NCBI RefSeq assembly: GCF_000169455.1
Contig: NZ_AAYC01000003.1
Span: 124,001-188,000, forward strand
Origin: Roseobacter sp. SK209-2-6
GTDB lineage: Bacteria > Pseudomonadota > Alphaproteobacteria > Rhodobacterales > Rhodobacteraceae
DNA: 64,000 bases
Direction: 5' to 3'
Each line of letters starts with the position of its first letter. Positions within the stretch are counted from its first letter, which is position 1. Below, one piece after another: positions 54,570-63,724 of the stretch. The notes below the pieces were generated by a model. It had not been told where the DNA came from. It did not search any database and was given only the letters and a program-made list of their open reading frames with translations. Made by a program: the position numbers and the translations under genes.

Positions 54570-55385
54570 GTGCGACGCCAGTTCCACGTCTCAGAGCGTC
54601 GCGCCTGCCGTGTTCTGGGACAGCACCGTTCCACACAGAGGCGGGTGCCTGTTGGACGTGCTGACGAAGACCGGTTGGTGTCTGACATGATCGAACTGAC
54701 ACGCCAATATGGTCGATACGGTTACCGTCGGATAGCGGCTCTTCTGAGAGACGCCGGCTGGCAAATCAACGACAAACGTGTTGAGCGCCTATGGCGGCGT
54801 GAGGGGCTGAAAGTTCCAATGAAACAACCGAAGAAAGGACGGCTCTGGCTGAACGACGGGTCGTGTGTTCGACTCCGGCCCGAATATCGTGACCATGTCT
54901 GGTCCTATGACTTCGTGCACCATCGAACGGATGACGGGAAAGCGTTCCGGACACTGAACATTCTGGATGAACACAGCCGGGAATGCCTGGCGATCCGGGT
55001 GAAGAGGCGCTTGAACTCGGCAGAAGTTATTGACGCGCTGACAGATCTTTTCATCCTGCGTGGCGTTCCTGCTTTCATCAGATCAGATAATGGCCCAGAG
55101 TTCATTGCTCAGGCCGTTCGAGATTGGATCGCAGCGGTCGGTGCCCAAACGGCCTACATTGAACCAGGATCACCTTGGGAGAACGGATACTGTGAAAGCT
55201 TCAACGCGCGCTTCAGAGACGAGCTGCTGAATGGAGAGGTATTTTACAGCCTGCGTGAAGCCCAGATCCTGATTGAACAATGGAGAAATCACTACAACAC
55301 AAAACGGCCGCATAGTGCTCTGGGCTATCGCCCACCGGCTCCGGAAGCCATCGTTCCGGTGGAAACCAGGCCGATCATGCACTAA
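54570..55385 (+). CDS. IS3-family transposase OrfB (DDE integrase domain)
   Basis: A 271-aa catalytic part. The DDE residues are in VWSYDFVHHRTDDGKAFR (Asp), FIRSDNGPEFIAQAV (Asp) and GSPWENGYCESFNARFRDEL (Glu). The frame is open from before 54537, so it is normally translated as the end of an OrfA-OrfB fusion; the GTG at 54570 is only the first possible free start. No disruption is visible, so the element may be active. Confidence 0.93.
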   Translation: MRRQFHVSERRACRVLGQHRSTQRRVPVGRADEDRLVSDMIELTRQYGRYGYRRIAALLRDAGWQINDKRVERLWRREGLKVPMKQPKKGRLWLNDGSCVRLRPEYRDHVWSYDFVHHRTDDGKAFRTLNILDEHSRECLAIRVKRRLNSAEVIDALTDLFILRGVPAFIRSDNGPEFIAQAVRDWIAAVGAQTAYIEPGSPWENGYCESFNARFRDELLNGEVFYSLREAQILIEQWRNHYNTKRPHSALGYRPPAPEAIVPVETRPIMH

Positions 55386-55576
55386 CACTCACACTGGACC
55401 ACTTCGATGGGGCTGATCAGGCTTATCTACGCATCACAGCGCTACTCACCTCAATATTTGGATACATGAAAGAACTTGGGCCCGCAAGTGCACATGCGGC
55501 TGCCAATGACTACGCCTCAAGCTACAGGCCAATGGCAAGGAAACAAATCAAGCAGGCAATGCGATGCTGTCGGGGG

Positions 55577-55966
55577 TTAACTTTTCTTTTCCCAAGGAGC
55601 GCGAACCGGCAGAGACCCGATATCAAAGTAGGGGCCGTCACCAAATTTCAATGACGCCTTGATCTCGCCCGGCCTTTCCAATGTAACCAGCAAACCTGCA
55701 TAGACCAATGACGTGACCCTATTTGGTTCTTTAACGCTTACCTGCCCATCAACCTCAATGTGTTTTTCGTTAGGAAAATCAAACCTCAAGCGCATTTTGT
55801 GAACCCCAACGCTCAGTTCCTTTATAGAAATCCAAACGCTCATGAGGATATTTGAAGGCAAAGCCGAGGGAACTAGGTCCTCGGGATAGACCCCAACAAA
55901 TAGGAGCTTCCCATTGTCCTCTCGCCTAATATCATCGCAGAAAACAATTTGAACATCATGGGTCAT
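55577..55966 (-). CDS. DUF6941-like protein
   Basis: A 129-aa beta-rich protein. VQIVFCDDIRREDNGKLLFV and PSALPSNILMSVWI suit the DUF6941 family, whose function is unknown. It lies 2 bases downstream of an XRE-type regulator gene, third in a minus-strand trio. The trio's base composition is lower in GC than the surrounding core genes. Confidence 0.65.
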   Translation of the reverse strand: MTHDVQIVFCDDIRREDNGKLLFVGVYPEDLVPSALPSNILMSVWISIKELSVGVHKMRLRFDFPNEKHIEVDGQVSVKEPNRVTSLVYAGLLVTLERPGEIKASLKFGDGPYFDIGSLPVRAPWEKKS

Positions 55967-55968
55967 AG

Positions 55969-56370
55969 TTACTGACCATCCATTGGTAATTGTACAGGTT
56001 GATTGGCCGCAAACTCAGAGGTTTGAAAAAAACTAGCCCCACTAGAGCCAGGTCGATCAACCCGTAGGTCTTGTTGGTAGTGGTTGTTTCCCGGGAAATC
56101 CTTTGGAGCCGCATTGGAGAAAACTAGATCAGGACGTAGGCCTAGAACCCACGAAATCTCGCCAATGGTCTGGAGTGTTAAATTTCCTTTGCCATTCAGG
56201 ATTCTGGAAACTACCGATTTGTCCACTCCCATGGATTCGGCAATATCCGATTGTGTCAGCCCCCTGCTTTCCTTAGCTTCTCGAACGGCCCGAACGATCG
56301 CACGATGGGCCCGGCCCTTAAAACGACCTGTTGCCCGCTCTTTATCAGAAACTTTAAACTTAAAGGACAT
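55969..56370 (-). CDS. XRE-family helix-turn-helix protein, possible antitoxin
   Basis: A 133-aa protein. The helix-turn-helix at residues 36-72 reads RGLTQSDIAESMGVDKSVVS then RILNGKGNLTLQTIGEISWV. I start at the ATG at 56370 with GGAGA upstream at 8 bases; the N-terminal start of the upstream gene overlaps by 11 bases. The order, putative toxin first and XRE second, is that of HigBA systems. A Gln/Asn-rich tail follows. Confidence 0.75.
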   Translation of the reverse strand: MSFKFKVSDKERATGRFKGRAHRAIVRAVREAKESRGLTQSDIAESMGVDKSVVSRILNGKGNLTLQTIGEISWVLGLRPDLVFSNAAPKDFPGNNHYQQDLRVDRPGSSGASFFQTSEFAANQPVQLPMDGQ

Positions 56371-56848
56371 CTGAGGTTTCTCCAGTAATAAAGGGTGGTG
56401 GCGTAAGATCAAAGCCCTCTCGATCCCTAACACACTGTTCACGGTATCCTGCATACAGGCTATGTTGCTTGCACCGGCATGCCGTATCTACAGCTGAAAC
56501 GATGAAAACACCTTTACGCCAGAACCAACCAAAAAAACGTAAATCATAAGTGCACAGCTCCCACACGCCTGCCTCTTTTGGCTGCATTGAATGAGGTGGC
56601 AAGTCTGCAATGTCGTCTTCCCCCGACACAAATCGATACACCAGATCTTCAGCTTGGTCTTCGGGGGACTGCACACTCTCCCAGAAGCCATCCGCATCCA
56701 AATTCGGCAGTTCAGAAGTGAACCAATTTTCTACTCTAGGGTGAACATACAAACACCTAAACTCTTGTTCCCATTCTTCAAGCGCAGCATCAATCTTTAC
56801 AAGCTGACCCTGAGCTTCTAACTCACTTGGAGTTGGCATATAAGTCAA
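56360..56848 (-). CDS. Hypothetical protein, possible HigB/RelE-like toxin
   Basis: A 162-aa protein. The C-terminal half (GVWELCTYDLRFFGWFWRKG, then VFIVSAVDTACRCKQHS) loosely recalls the gp49/HigB-type RelE fold (Gly-Val-Trp-Glu-Leu-Arg, aromatic strands). The N-terminal half is acidic and unlike RelE. The stop overlaps the XRE gene's start by 11 bases, so the two are co-expressed. The toxin call is inference from a weak motif plus gene order. Confidence 0.5.
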   Translation of the reverse strand: MTYMPTPSELEAQGQLVKIDAALEEWEQEFRCLYVHPRVENWFTSELPNLDADGFWESVQSPEDQAEDLVYRFVSGEDDIADLPPHSMQPKEAGVWELCTYDLRFFGWFWRKGVFIVSAVDTACRCKQHSLYAGYREQCVRDREGFDLTPPPFITGETSDVL

Positions 56849-57074
56849 CCCCCTCTTCTGGTCAATGTATGGCTACTTGGTGAGAGGTGCTTTTCTCTAA
56901 ACAATTTGATCACATTAAATTCAAAACTCTGTTGCAAGAGCCACAACACCATCAATCAAAAGGAGAGTCAAATCCTCTAATCACCTAGTATCAAACTGCA
57001 TTCGTCGTCTGGCTGCGTAACACTTCACAGAATGTCCTAAGGGCATCTTGTCAGTTGGTTCCGCAAAGCGCCAT

Positions 57075-57245
57075 CCAATCAAAAGCACAAGGATCTTGGC
57101 GATCCCACCATTCACCTCCGCAACATCAACCACCCAATCGTACTTAGGGCCATCATCCAGAATTCTCCTTGTCTCCAGTCTTGACCAACTTAGAAGCCTG
57201 CGCGTCGACATAAATCTACTGCACAATCTTCGGCAGCTCAGACGC
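57075..57245 (-). pseudogene. Decayed 3' fragment of a NusG-like gene (copy A)
   Basis: Read on the minus strand it encodes LPKIVQ-stop-IYVDAQASKLVKTGD, then after a one-base shift RILDDGPKYDWVVDVAEVNG and GIAKILVLLIG. This is homologous to the C-terminal KOW region of the intact NusG-like gene at 63053-63661. A TAG replaces a Lys codon, and the frame is broken before RILDD. It is more diverged than copy B at 60208-60441. Confidence 0.75.
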
Positions 57246-57647
57246 GGCCGGACCACTCGAACGCTGTTCGCAAAGCCAGGGTAATCCTCTGCGTCCGAAT
57301 TCGCGAAGAGAGAGCTCTTTGCAAAGTCTGGCTGTTTGCCCGAAACAGACATCAGAGTGGACATAGCGGTTGATCGGTATGGCGCCACAGCCACAGTTGA
57401 CCCCATACTTGCTCCTCGCCTGCGCAGCACGTCACAAACGGCGCAAAGCGGCTGCTCAACGCTGGGCCACGGCAAGACTGCTCCGCGGGACAAAGCATCA
57501 TTTCACTGCAATTGGGTCAAGGCCTACTTAGGGCGAAGGAGTATGTTTGAGCCAGTCGTCGAACGTCCTTTTCTAAATTCCATAACAGTTGCAAGATGTA
57601 GCGACCCAGAACTTTGGGACTAGACAAGTAGTGTTGGCTCATCGAGT

Positions 57648-58421
57648 GTGGTTCAAACCTGCTATAGCCAAGGATTTTTTTTGACGAACGAGCTTTTTAG
57701 AAAGGGACTTATTTCGGTGCCTTTGGGGACTCGCCCAAAGCCAAACGAACTTCCCAAGTACCTGGCGGCATTCCAGTCGCACGCGATTGATCTCTCGCTC
57801 CGGGCAATCGATGACGAAAGCCTAAAGCAGTCTAACATCCTTCCTCCTGACCTCACAACAACACTGCAAAGACTAGTCACCTCTCTGTCAACTGACCTAG
57901 AGCACATCAGAATTCCGATCGTTTGGGCGATGTCTAATAAACTCGTTCATACAATTGAGCCGATTAAAAGTGATCTCCTTGAGGATCAACTATCAGGCTT
58001 TCAAGAGCTAACTGATACAGTTGGAATATTACTATCCCACTTCGATCTGGCTCAGCATTTGACTGATGCAGAGAAGCGCGTTGCAATCGGTGATGACGGC
58101 GTTGATGAGGCCCTTTTTGTTGAGCTAGATGAGCTTGTTCAAGAGTTTGATGAAAGTCGGGCGAGGATCTATACGAATGCTGCTGAGAGAACTAATAGAA
58201 TTGGGGCTGTACTGGCTTTACCGAGGGGCATTGTTCCTGAGGTTACCGTTATTTCGTACAAGTTTTTCAAGCTATTTTCGAAGTTATTAGATCGTAGTTT
58301 TGGCCTTATTTTCAAATCTGTAGGCGCTGGATTTGGAGTTTATTCCGCATTCGTGTTGACAGGGCTGCACAACATTCCCGCCGTTCGCGCGCTGCTGGAA
58401 TGGATTGGCAAATTCCTATGA
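57648..58421 (+). CDS. Hypothetical membrane-anchored protein
   Basis: A protein of up to 257 aa. The first 190 residues are soluble and helical (QSNILPPDLTTTLQRLVTSL, EDQLSGFQELTDTVGILLSH), followed by one or two membrane helices near the end (GLIFKSVGAGFGVYSAFVLTG). No family recognised. The start is uncertain: GTG at 57648, or a TTG downstream near 57684. It is coupled to the next gene by ATGA overlap. Confidence 0.65.
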   Translation: MVQTCYSQGFFLTNELFRKGLISVPLGTRPKPNELPKYLAAFQSHAIDLSLRAIDDESLKQSNILPPDLTTTLQRLVTSLSTDLEHIRIPIVWAMSNKLVHTIEPIKSDLLEDQLSGFQELTDTVGILLSHFDLAQHLTDAEKRVAIGDDGVDEALFVELDELVQEFDESRARIYTNAAERTNRIGAVLALPRGIVPEVTVISYKFFKLFSKLLDRSFGLIFKSVGAGFGVYSAFVLTGLHNIPAVRALLEWIGKFL

Positions 58422-58762
58422 TTGAATGGTATGTCACAAATTATGTGGTTATCGCGGCAGGACTCTTTTTCCTCGGCCCGATTGTCCACTTCTTCACCAA
58501 TTGCTTCAAGCTGGACGACGACTGGCAGCTAGGAACGTTTGTGTCGAAAGGTCTGGCAACTGGAACCGCTGCAATTATCCCACCTTTCTTCTTTGTGTTT
58601 AAGGACAAATCGATATTGGAGCGAATAGATGGGATAGAATACTATCTAGCAATCGCGGCTTTGGTGATATTCTATTTCTCTGTACAAGCACTCATCCCTA
58701 GCTCCATACAAACAAGCACCAATCAGAGAAATCGCCAGTCGAGCAATCGCAAACAAACTTAG
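58418..58762 (+). CDS. Small hypothetical membrane protein
   Basis: About 114 aa with three hydrophobic helices (VTNYVVIAAGLFFLGPIVHF, GLATGTAAIIPPFFFVF, YYLAIAALVIFYFSVQALI). The ATG at 58418 overlaps the stop of the upstream gene (ATGA), the preferred start. It is probably the membrane partner of the previous protein. No family recognised. Confidence 0.65.
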   Translation: MIEWYVTNYVVIAAGLFFLGPIVHFFTNCFKLDDDWQLGTFVSKGLATGTAAIIPPFFFVFKDKSILERIDGIEYYLAIAALVIFYFSVQALIPSSIQTSTNQRNRQSSNRKQT

Positions 58763-59103
58763 CCAATAACGAGGTTCAACGTCACACAAGTTGTCTGACC
58801 CTGAAAATGTAAGCGTGAGGTAACTCTTGCCTAGTAGCCGTTAGCGCACGCCGTAGCTTAGCGGATTTGTGCTTTCTCATTCCTTCCACCGTAATGAGCT
58901 CCGGTGCCCTTTCCGGGCATCCTCTCGCATGCGCCACACGTCTCTAGCAGCTCTTGGTAACATTTGTGATGCCTCCCCCACTGCGCAACCCTAAGCGGAA
59001 CTACTCCGAGCAATCGACGCCCCTAAGACGTTAGACCATGGCTGCGCCATCGTAAAATCCGTATAGATAGATATGTTAGTAGTAGTGATTGTTAGAGGAT
59101 TAT
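58763..59103. other. Gene-free stretch of about 340 bases
   Basis: I see no supported gene or stable RNA here. The last 60 bases are AT-rich and should hold the promoter of the restriction-endonuclease-like gene. Confidence 0.4.
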
Positions 59104-59862
59104 ATGGGACGAACTTTTTTTGACAAACCTCCTGCAGACTGGCAAGAGCTCGAAGAGCTCGTAACTCAAGCATTTTTTGAAATGGGTTATGAAAGTTATC
59201 GAAATTACAAGCTCTGTACAGTACGAGGTGCAGCAAATATTGATGTCCACGCGGTGAAAAAGACTGCACCAATACCAATCGTTGTTTTGTGTGAATGCAA
59301 GTATTGGAACCAACCGGTTCCTCAACAAGTGGTTCATAGCTTTCGAACGATATGTTCCGATTCAGGTGCGCATTTTGGCCTAATAATTTCCAAAGCGGGC
59401 TTCCAGTCTGGTGCAGAGCTATCCCGGGCGTCAACTAATGTTCACTTGATGGATTTTGATCAATTTCAGGAAACGTTCTTTCAAGAGTGGCACGCGGGTG
59501 TTTTTACCTTGTTGACAAAAATGCATGATCAACTCTTGCCAATTCTTCGAGCTTGGTCAGGAGTAGAGAGTAATGGGGTAGATTTAGTTGGTAAAAATAA
59601 AATAGGAAACGTAAATGCATTCAGGAAATACGATATATTCTTTGGCTCCGAAGGAAATTTTTCCCGATATTTTTCAGGAAACTCCTCTTTTCCTGCAGTA
59701 ATAAATGACCCCAGGGGGGACCCTGAGAGAATAGAACAAGTAACAGTGTCTTCACACCGTGAGTATCTGGAGATCGCACGTGAAGCAGTGATTGATGGAA
59801 CAAATCACTTCGAGCTTCCTCAAATATATTTCTCCAGTCAAGGACGTTTGCTGGACTGCTAG
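59104..59862 (+). CDS. Mrr-type restriction endonuclease-like protein
   Basis: A 252-aa protein whose N-terminal domain (about 12-125) fits the PD-(D/E)xK Mrr-type nuclease fold. Asp47 is in NIDVHA, Glu64-Cys-Lys66 in VLCECKYWN, and a Val-Pro-Gln-Gln-Val-Val helix and GLIISKAGFQSGA follow, as in Mrr catalytic domains. The second half is of unknown type and may recognise modified DNA or partner proteins. AGAGGA precedes the ATG at 59104. It stands alone, with no methyltransferase, consistent with a type IV or other anti-phage role. Confidence 0.75.
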   Translation: MGRTFFDKPPADWQELEELVTQAFFEMGYESYRNYKLCTVRGAANIDVHAVKKTAPIPIVVLCECKYWNQPVPQQVVHSFRTICSDSGAHFGLIISKAGFQSGAELSRASTNVHLMDFDQFQETFFQEWHAGVFTLLTKMHDQLLPILRAWSGVESNGVDLVGKNKIGNVNAFRKYDIFFGSEGNFSRYFSGNSSFPAVINDPRGDPERIEQVTVSSHREYLEIAREAVIDGTNHFELPQIYFSSQGRLLDC

Positions 59863-60207
59863 GCTTCAAAGCCATCCTAAGCTGTATTTTGCTATTACTG
59901 TAGCTGTCAGTTTGAGGCATTTGGTTGCCATGCCAGTCCTAGCTGTAGCAAAACCGTTGCTGCGCAAGCTATGGGATACACTTTCTCGCCGCGAAAGTGC
60001 TGAAGCTCGAAATCTGCAGTAGACAACGTCCGCGTTCAGAGAGAAATCTCACAAGCGTTAAGGCCAGTGATACGACTGCGGCGAAGGTCCGCAAGGTCTG
60101 CTCTAGAACCTGTGCCGATGAGCATAGAGATGAGCATAGAAAGGTCCGCTTTAGAGTAATTGCTTTCGAAGCAATGGCTGCTTTGGGCTGATAGCCTCCT
60201 GAGCAAC
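59863..60207. other. Gene-free stretch of about 345 bases
   Basis: No supported gene. Short words such as GATGAGCATAGA repeat twice in tandem (about 60117-60139). It connects the nuclease gene to NusG-like fragment B. Confidence 0.35.
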
Positions 60208-60441
60208 TCAAGCTTGAACCCTTTCCAACTGCTCCATGGATATCAACGCCTCTCGCTCCCCCAGCAAGGGCACCAGGATCCTGGCAATTCCACCGTTCAC
60301 CTCAGTCACATCCACCACCCAATCACACATTGGGCCATCATCCAGAATGCGCACTTTGTTACCGGGCCTGACCAGCTTGGCCGATTGTGCATCAGCATAG
60401 ACCTTCTGAACGATCTTCGACAGCTTATTCATGGCGCACAT
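60208..60441 (-). pseudogene. NusG-like 3'-end duplicate (copy B)
   Basis: An intact 77-codon frame covering only the KOW part of the NusG-like protein (KLVRPGNKVRILDDGPMCDW, then VVDVTEVNGGIARILVPLLG). Its DNA is close to identical to 63058-63290 over about 235 bases, and the match ends just upstream of the internal ATG. It lacks the NGN domain, so it is a displaced gene end rather than a gene, although a short protein could still be made. Confidence 0.8.
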
Positions 60442-60589
60442 CTGAATTGCCGGGACGAGTAAAGTGGTTTGCCTAGAGTAACAGTTCGTTCTTGCCTTCT
60501 TGCCGCTGTCTGCTGTTAGATCGACCTAGAAGGTCTATAGAGCGGGCAGCTTTGCACGCAGAGTATTTCATTCCGAAGCGGATCATATT

Positions 60590-62964
60590 TTGAGCGATTC
60601 ATACAAATTCGGGCAACTGGCCGATTTCGATCAGAGAACAGATCTCTGCCGAGCAGCAAAAGATGCGGAGTGGCGAGGTGCAAAAGGTCCCTATGAGGGC
60701 GTAATAAGACAGCTGCGGTTTCGTGGATATCAATTCACCCAACGCGCAACTTGGATTTATCGCGGCTTATTGTTGGTGATCTTTCTTGGCCTCCTATTTT
60801 ACCTCGGCCTGCCTTATTGGGAGAAATATGTGGATGGCACTAGAGAGACACTAAAAAATCAACAAGCTGCCCATTTGGCTGAGCATAAAAAGCTCGATCA
60901 ACAGCGAGACGCGATTATTCATGGAAGTGAAGCCAGTGAGGGACTTGTGCAGATGCTGGCGCTTAGTACCGAACTTGTTTCCTCAGATGTTTCAGAGACA
61001 TTGAACAATGCTATCATAGATGGTGAAAACGTCCTTTTGTTTGGGGATGGTGGTTCCATTACGCGCTCTACCGATGGCGGCCGTACCTTTGAACTGGTCT
61101 CTTCGGAAGTTCAATCCGACCTCAAGTATTCAATTGTCAATTCCGAGAGTATAATTTTGTTTGGTAGTGGAGAAGAGATAACAAGATCTACCGATGGGGG
61201 AAAAACCTTTTCCTCCGTTTCATCAGACCTTCAGAACAACCACTTTTCAATCACAGTTCAGATTCCGGCATCGGAATCGACCGATTTTGATCTCTACGTC
61301 ACTGGGGTCTCAAGGGCACCAAGAGGTTTCAATGGATCGGTGGAAAGCGGCAAAAACATCTTATTATTTGGAGACAAAGGTACAATATTGAGATCCACAG
61401 ATCAGGGCCGATCATTTTCGCAAATTCCATTCAGTTCGGAAGTGGATTTCACTGATGCGTTCACTAACGGTGAAAAAATTCTTCTAACTGGACGTTCTGC
61501 CCAAATTGCCCTCTCTAAAGACGGAGGTGCGACTTTCCATACTGCATCGAACGGCTTTAGGGAAAATGAGTTGATCGATACCATAATCAGGCAGGGTGAC
61601 GGCCTGTTCTTCGCAAACTTAAGGTTCAACGATGCCGTTTGGGACAACAATACGGTTCTACTGTTTGGTGACTCTGGTACAATTTTCCGCTCCATTGATG
61701 GGGGACAGACTTTTGAGTACGTGTCGGCTGAGATTGGAGACAGCCTCCTGGGTTCCGTTGCCCAAGAAAATAGTATTATTCTCTTTGGTGCTGGAGGAAC
61801 AATCACCCGTTCGACTGATGGGGGGGAACTTTTTTTCCGATACAATCCGGTGTAACGACAAACCTTCGCGATTTCGTTGTCGATGGTCAGAATATTTTGC
61901 TGTTTGGAAACCATGGGCCTGCAACTCTTTCGAGAGATGGTGGTCAGAGTTTTGCCCCTATCACGGACAACGCACAGGTATTGCAAACCATCGCAGATTG
62001 GGCAAACGGGAAAACCCTCAAAGCTCTTCCAACATCTTTTCCGCCGACGAAGCTGACAAGCACGAACCCCCGATACAGAACCATTGGCGGGAGGTCCATT
62101 GGCTCTGAAGCTGAAACCATTTCAAATAAGGAAATTATCCTTTCCTACGAGATCAACCATTTAAAGTTTTTCCCTAGCAAAACGACCCTTACCAGCTCAA
62201 AAGATGGAGGCCGCACGTTTCGAAATCTGCCCACCGATAATTGGCCATCTTTTGAGGCGGCAATATCTGTTGAATCTGATTTTCTTTTTTTTGGCCAGCA
62301 GGGTATTATTGTACGTGTGGACTCCAGTAAAAAAGGAGCTCTTTCTGCCCTACATATTGAAAATGGGACGCGTGGTGATAGCACGCTAGCTGATTTTCTT
62401 GATAGTGAACTACCTAAGCATGTTCAAGGATGGCCACCTGTCCAAGGCGCTCGCCTTTCTCTCTCATTGATTGAGTCGCGTAGAGAGGTACTGACAGCCT
62501 TAGGACGTGAAACACAGAAAAAACTTAATGCCCATTGGAATGAACCAGAACTATTAAAGCGAGAAGAGGTCAAACAAGCTTTCGAGGATTTTCTTGAGAC
62601 CTGTAGAGGCAAAAACACCGATCCAGAATTGACCCAATCATGCCTCGAGGGTTGGCGTGTCCAACGTGACAATGAGGTTGATAATTGGTGGCGCACGCTA
62701 GCAGTGCAGGTCCCTCCAGGCGTGCTCCTGCTCTTCCTACTGTCAACACTCAGCGCTCTTTATCGATACTCTTTGCGTATGTCTGGTTTTTATCATTCCC
62801 GTGCTGATGCTTTAGAGCTTTTGCAAGCGGGGTTAGATGAAAAGCAGAAAGTCGCACTGACGGCGCTTGCAACGGATTTGGCAGCGGACAAAGTTGAGTT
62901 TGGCAAGGCCAACACGCCGACGGATCAGGCTGTAGAACTAGCCAAAGCAATTTCTGGGAAGTAA
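60590..62964 (+). pseudogene. Asp-box (BNR/Ycf48-like) repeat membrane protein, split by a frameshift
   Basis: Two consecutive frames (60590-61855 and on to 62964) encode one protein of about 791 aa once a single base is added. The join lies at DGGELFF, where a run of seven G (61820-61826) is followed by seven T (61830-61836). One more T restores the repeat pattern. The protein has an N-terminal membrane helix (about 57-75, YRGLLLVIFLGLLFYLGLP), eight Asp-box motifs of the type S-x-D-x-G-x-x-F spaced about 45-60 residues, a C-terminal helix (VQVPPGVLLLFLLSTLSALY) and a coiled tail. It probably forms a beta-propeller outside the membrane. Function unknown. Phase variation, decay or sequencing error could explain the break. 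Confidence 0.75.
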
Positions 62965-63052
62965 TTGCTTCTCATCACTCTCGTTACAAAGCCCAAGCTC
63001 TGCTTAGCTCGAATTTCAGGAACGGAATGCCCCACCTCCAAGGGGCCCAGGG

Positions 63053-63661
63053 CTACAACCTTTCCAACTGCTCCATGGATATCTGCGCCTCCCGCTCTCC
63101 CAGCAAGGGCACAAGGATCTTGGCAATCCCACCGTTAACCTCGGTCACATCCACGACCCAATCACACATTGGGCCATCATCCAGAATGCGCGCTTTGTCA
63201 CCGGGCCTGACCAGTTTGGCCGATTGTGCATCGGCATAGATCTTTTGAACGATCTTCGGCAGCTTCTTCATGGCGCGCATCTGCTCTTTTGGAACAGGCA
63301 GTGGACGGCCATTGTGGCCAACCACGCCAAGCACCTTGCCGTTTGAGCGGCGCTTCAGCAGATCCCAGGCTACCCTACGCTCTACGCAGCCAAAGACATA
63401 GCCAGGCGCGATCTTCTGGCGGTACTGGATCTTGCGCCGATGCCCGCGGGCCTGGTTGCGCCATGCTTTGTTGGTTGGCAACCACGCCTCAAGCACGCCC
63501 TCCTGATGCGCAAGCCATGTCTCTACCTCAAACTCTTTCATGGGCTGCACCTTGAGAACGAACCAGCGGTTGATCTTGCGCCCTTCCCTGTCCCGAAACT
63601 CTTCACCCATCAGCGCGCGACGCTCCTGCGCATCGATCTGCTGCCCAATCTCGTAGGTCAT
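63053..63661 (-). CDS. NusG-like transcription antitermination protein, phage type
   Basis: A 202-aa protein with an N-terminal NGN domain (NRWFVLKVQPMKEFEVETWL, QKIAPGYVFG) and a C-terminal KOW-like domain (AKLVRPGDKARILDDGPMCD, then VVDVTEVNGGIAKILV). It is distinct from housekeeping NusG and probably antiterminates an element's own transcript. It is next to a phage-type gene. Fragments of its 3' end recur at 60208-60441 and 57075-57245. Confidence 0.82.
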   Translation of the reverse strand: MTYEIGQQIDAQERRALMGEEFRDREGRKINRWFVLKVQPMKEFEVETWLAHQEGVLEAWLPTNKAWRNQARGHRRKIQYRQKIAPGYVFGCVERRVAWDLLKRRSNGKVLGVVGHNGRPLPVPKEQMRAMKKLPKIVQKIYADAQSAKLVRPGDKARILDDGPMCDWVVDVTEVNGGIAKILVPLLGEREAQISMEQLERL

Positions 63662-63724
63662 TGCCTGCCTCTTCTACTTTTCAGATTTCTTTGATCCGCT
63701 CCCCGGCAAACCCGGCGACCAGCC

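Larger units (their letters stand above)
54203..55419 (+). mobile_element. IS3-family insertion sequence, apparently complete
   Basis: About 1217 bp. The left end starts TGATCCTCCCCCACTGAAGT and the right end, read on the other strand, starts TGATCAGCCCCATCGAAGTG; both then have GG or GA TCC. These are imperfect terminal inverted repeats. Inside are orfA and orfB with a -1 frame overlap. I do not see a clear target-site duplication. A fragment of a related element is at 10690-10860. Confidence 0.88.
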
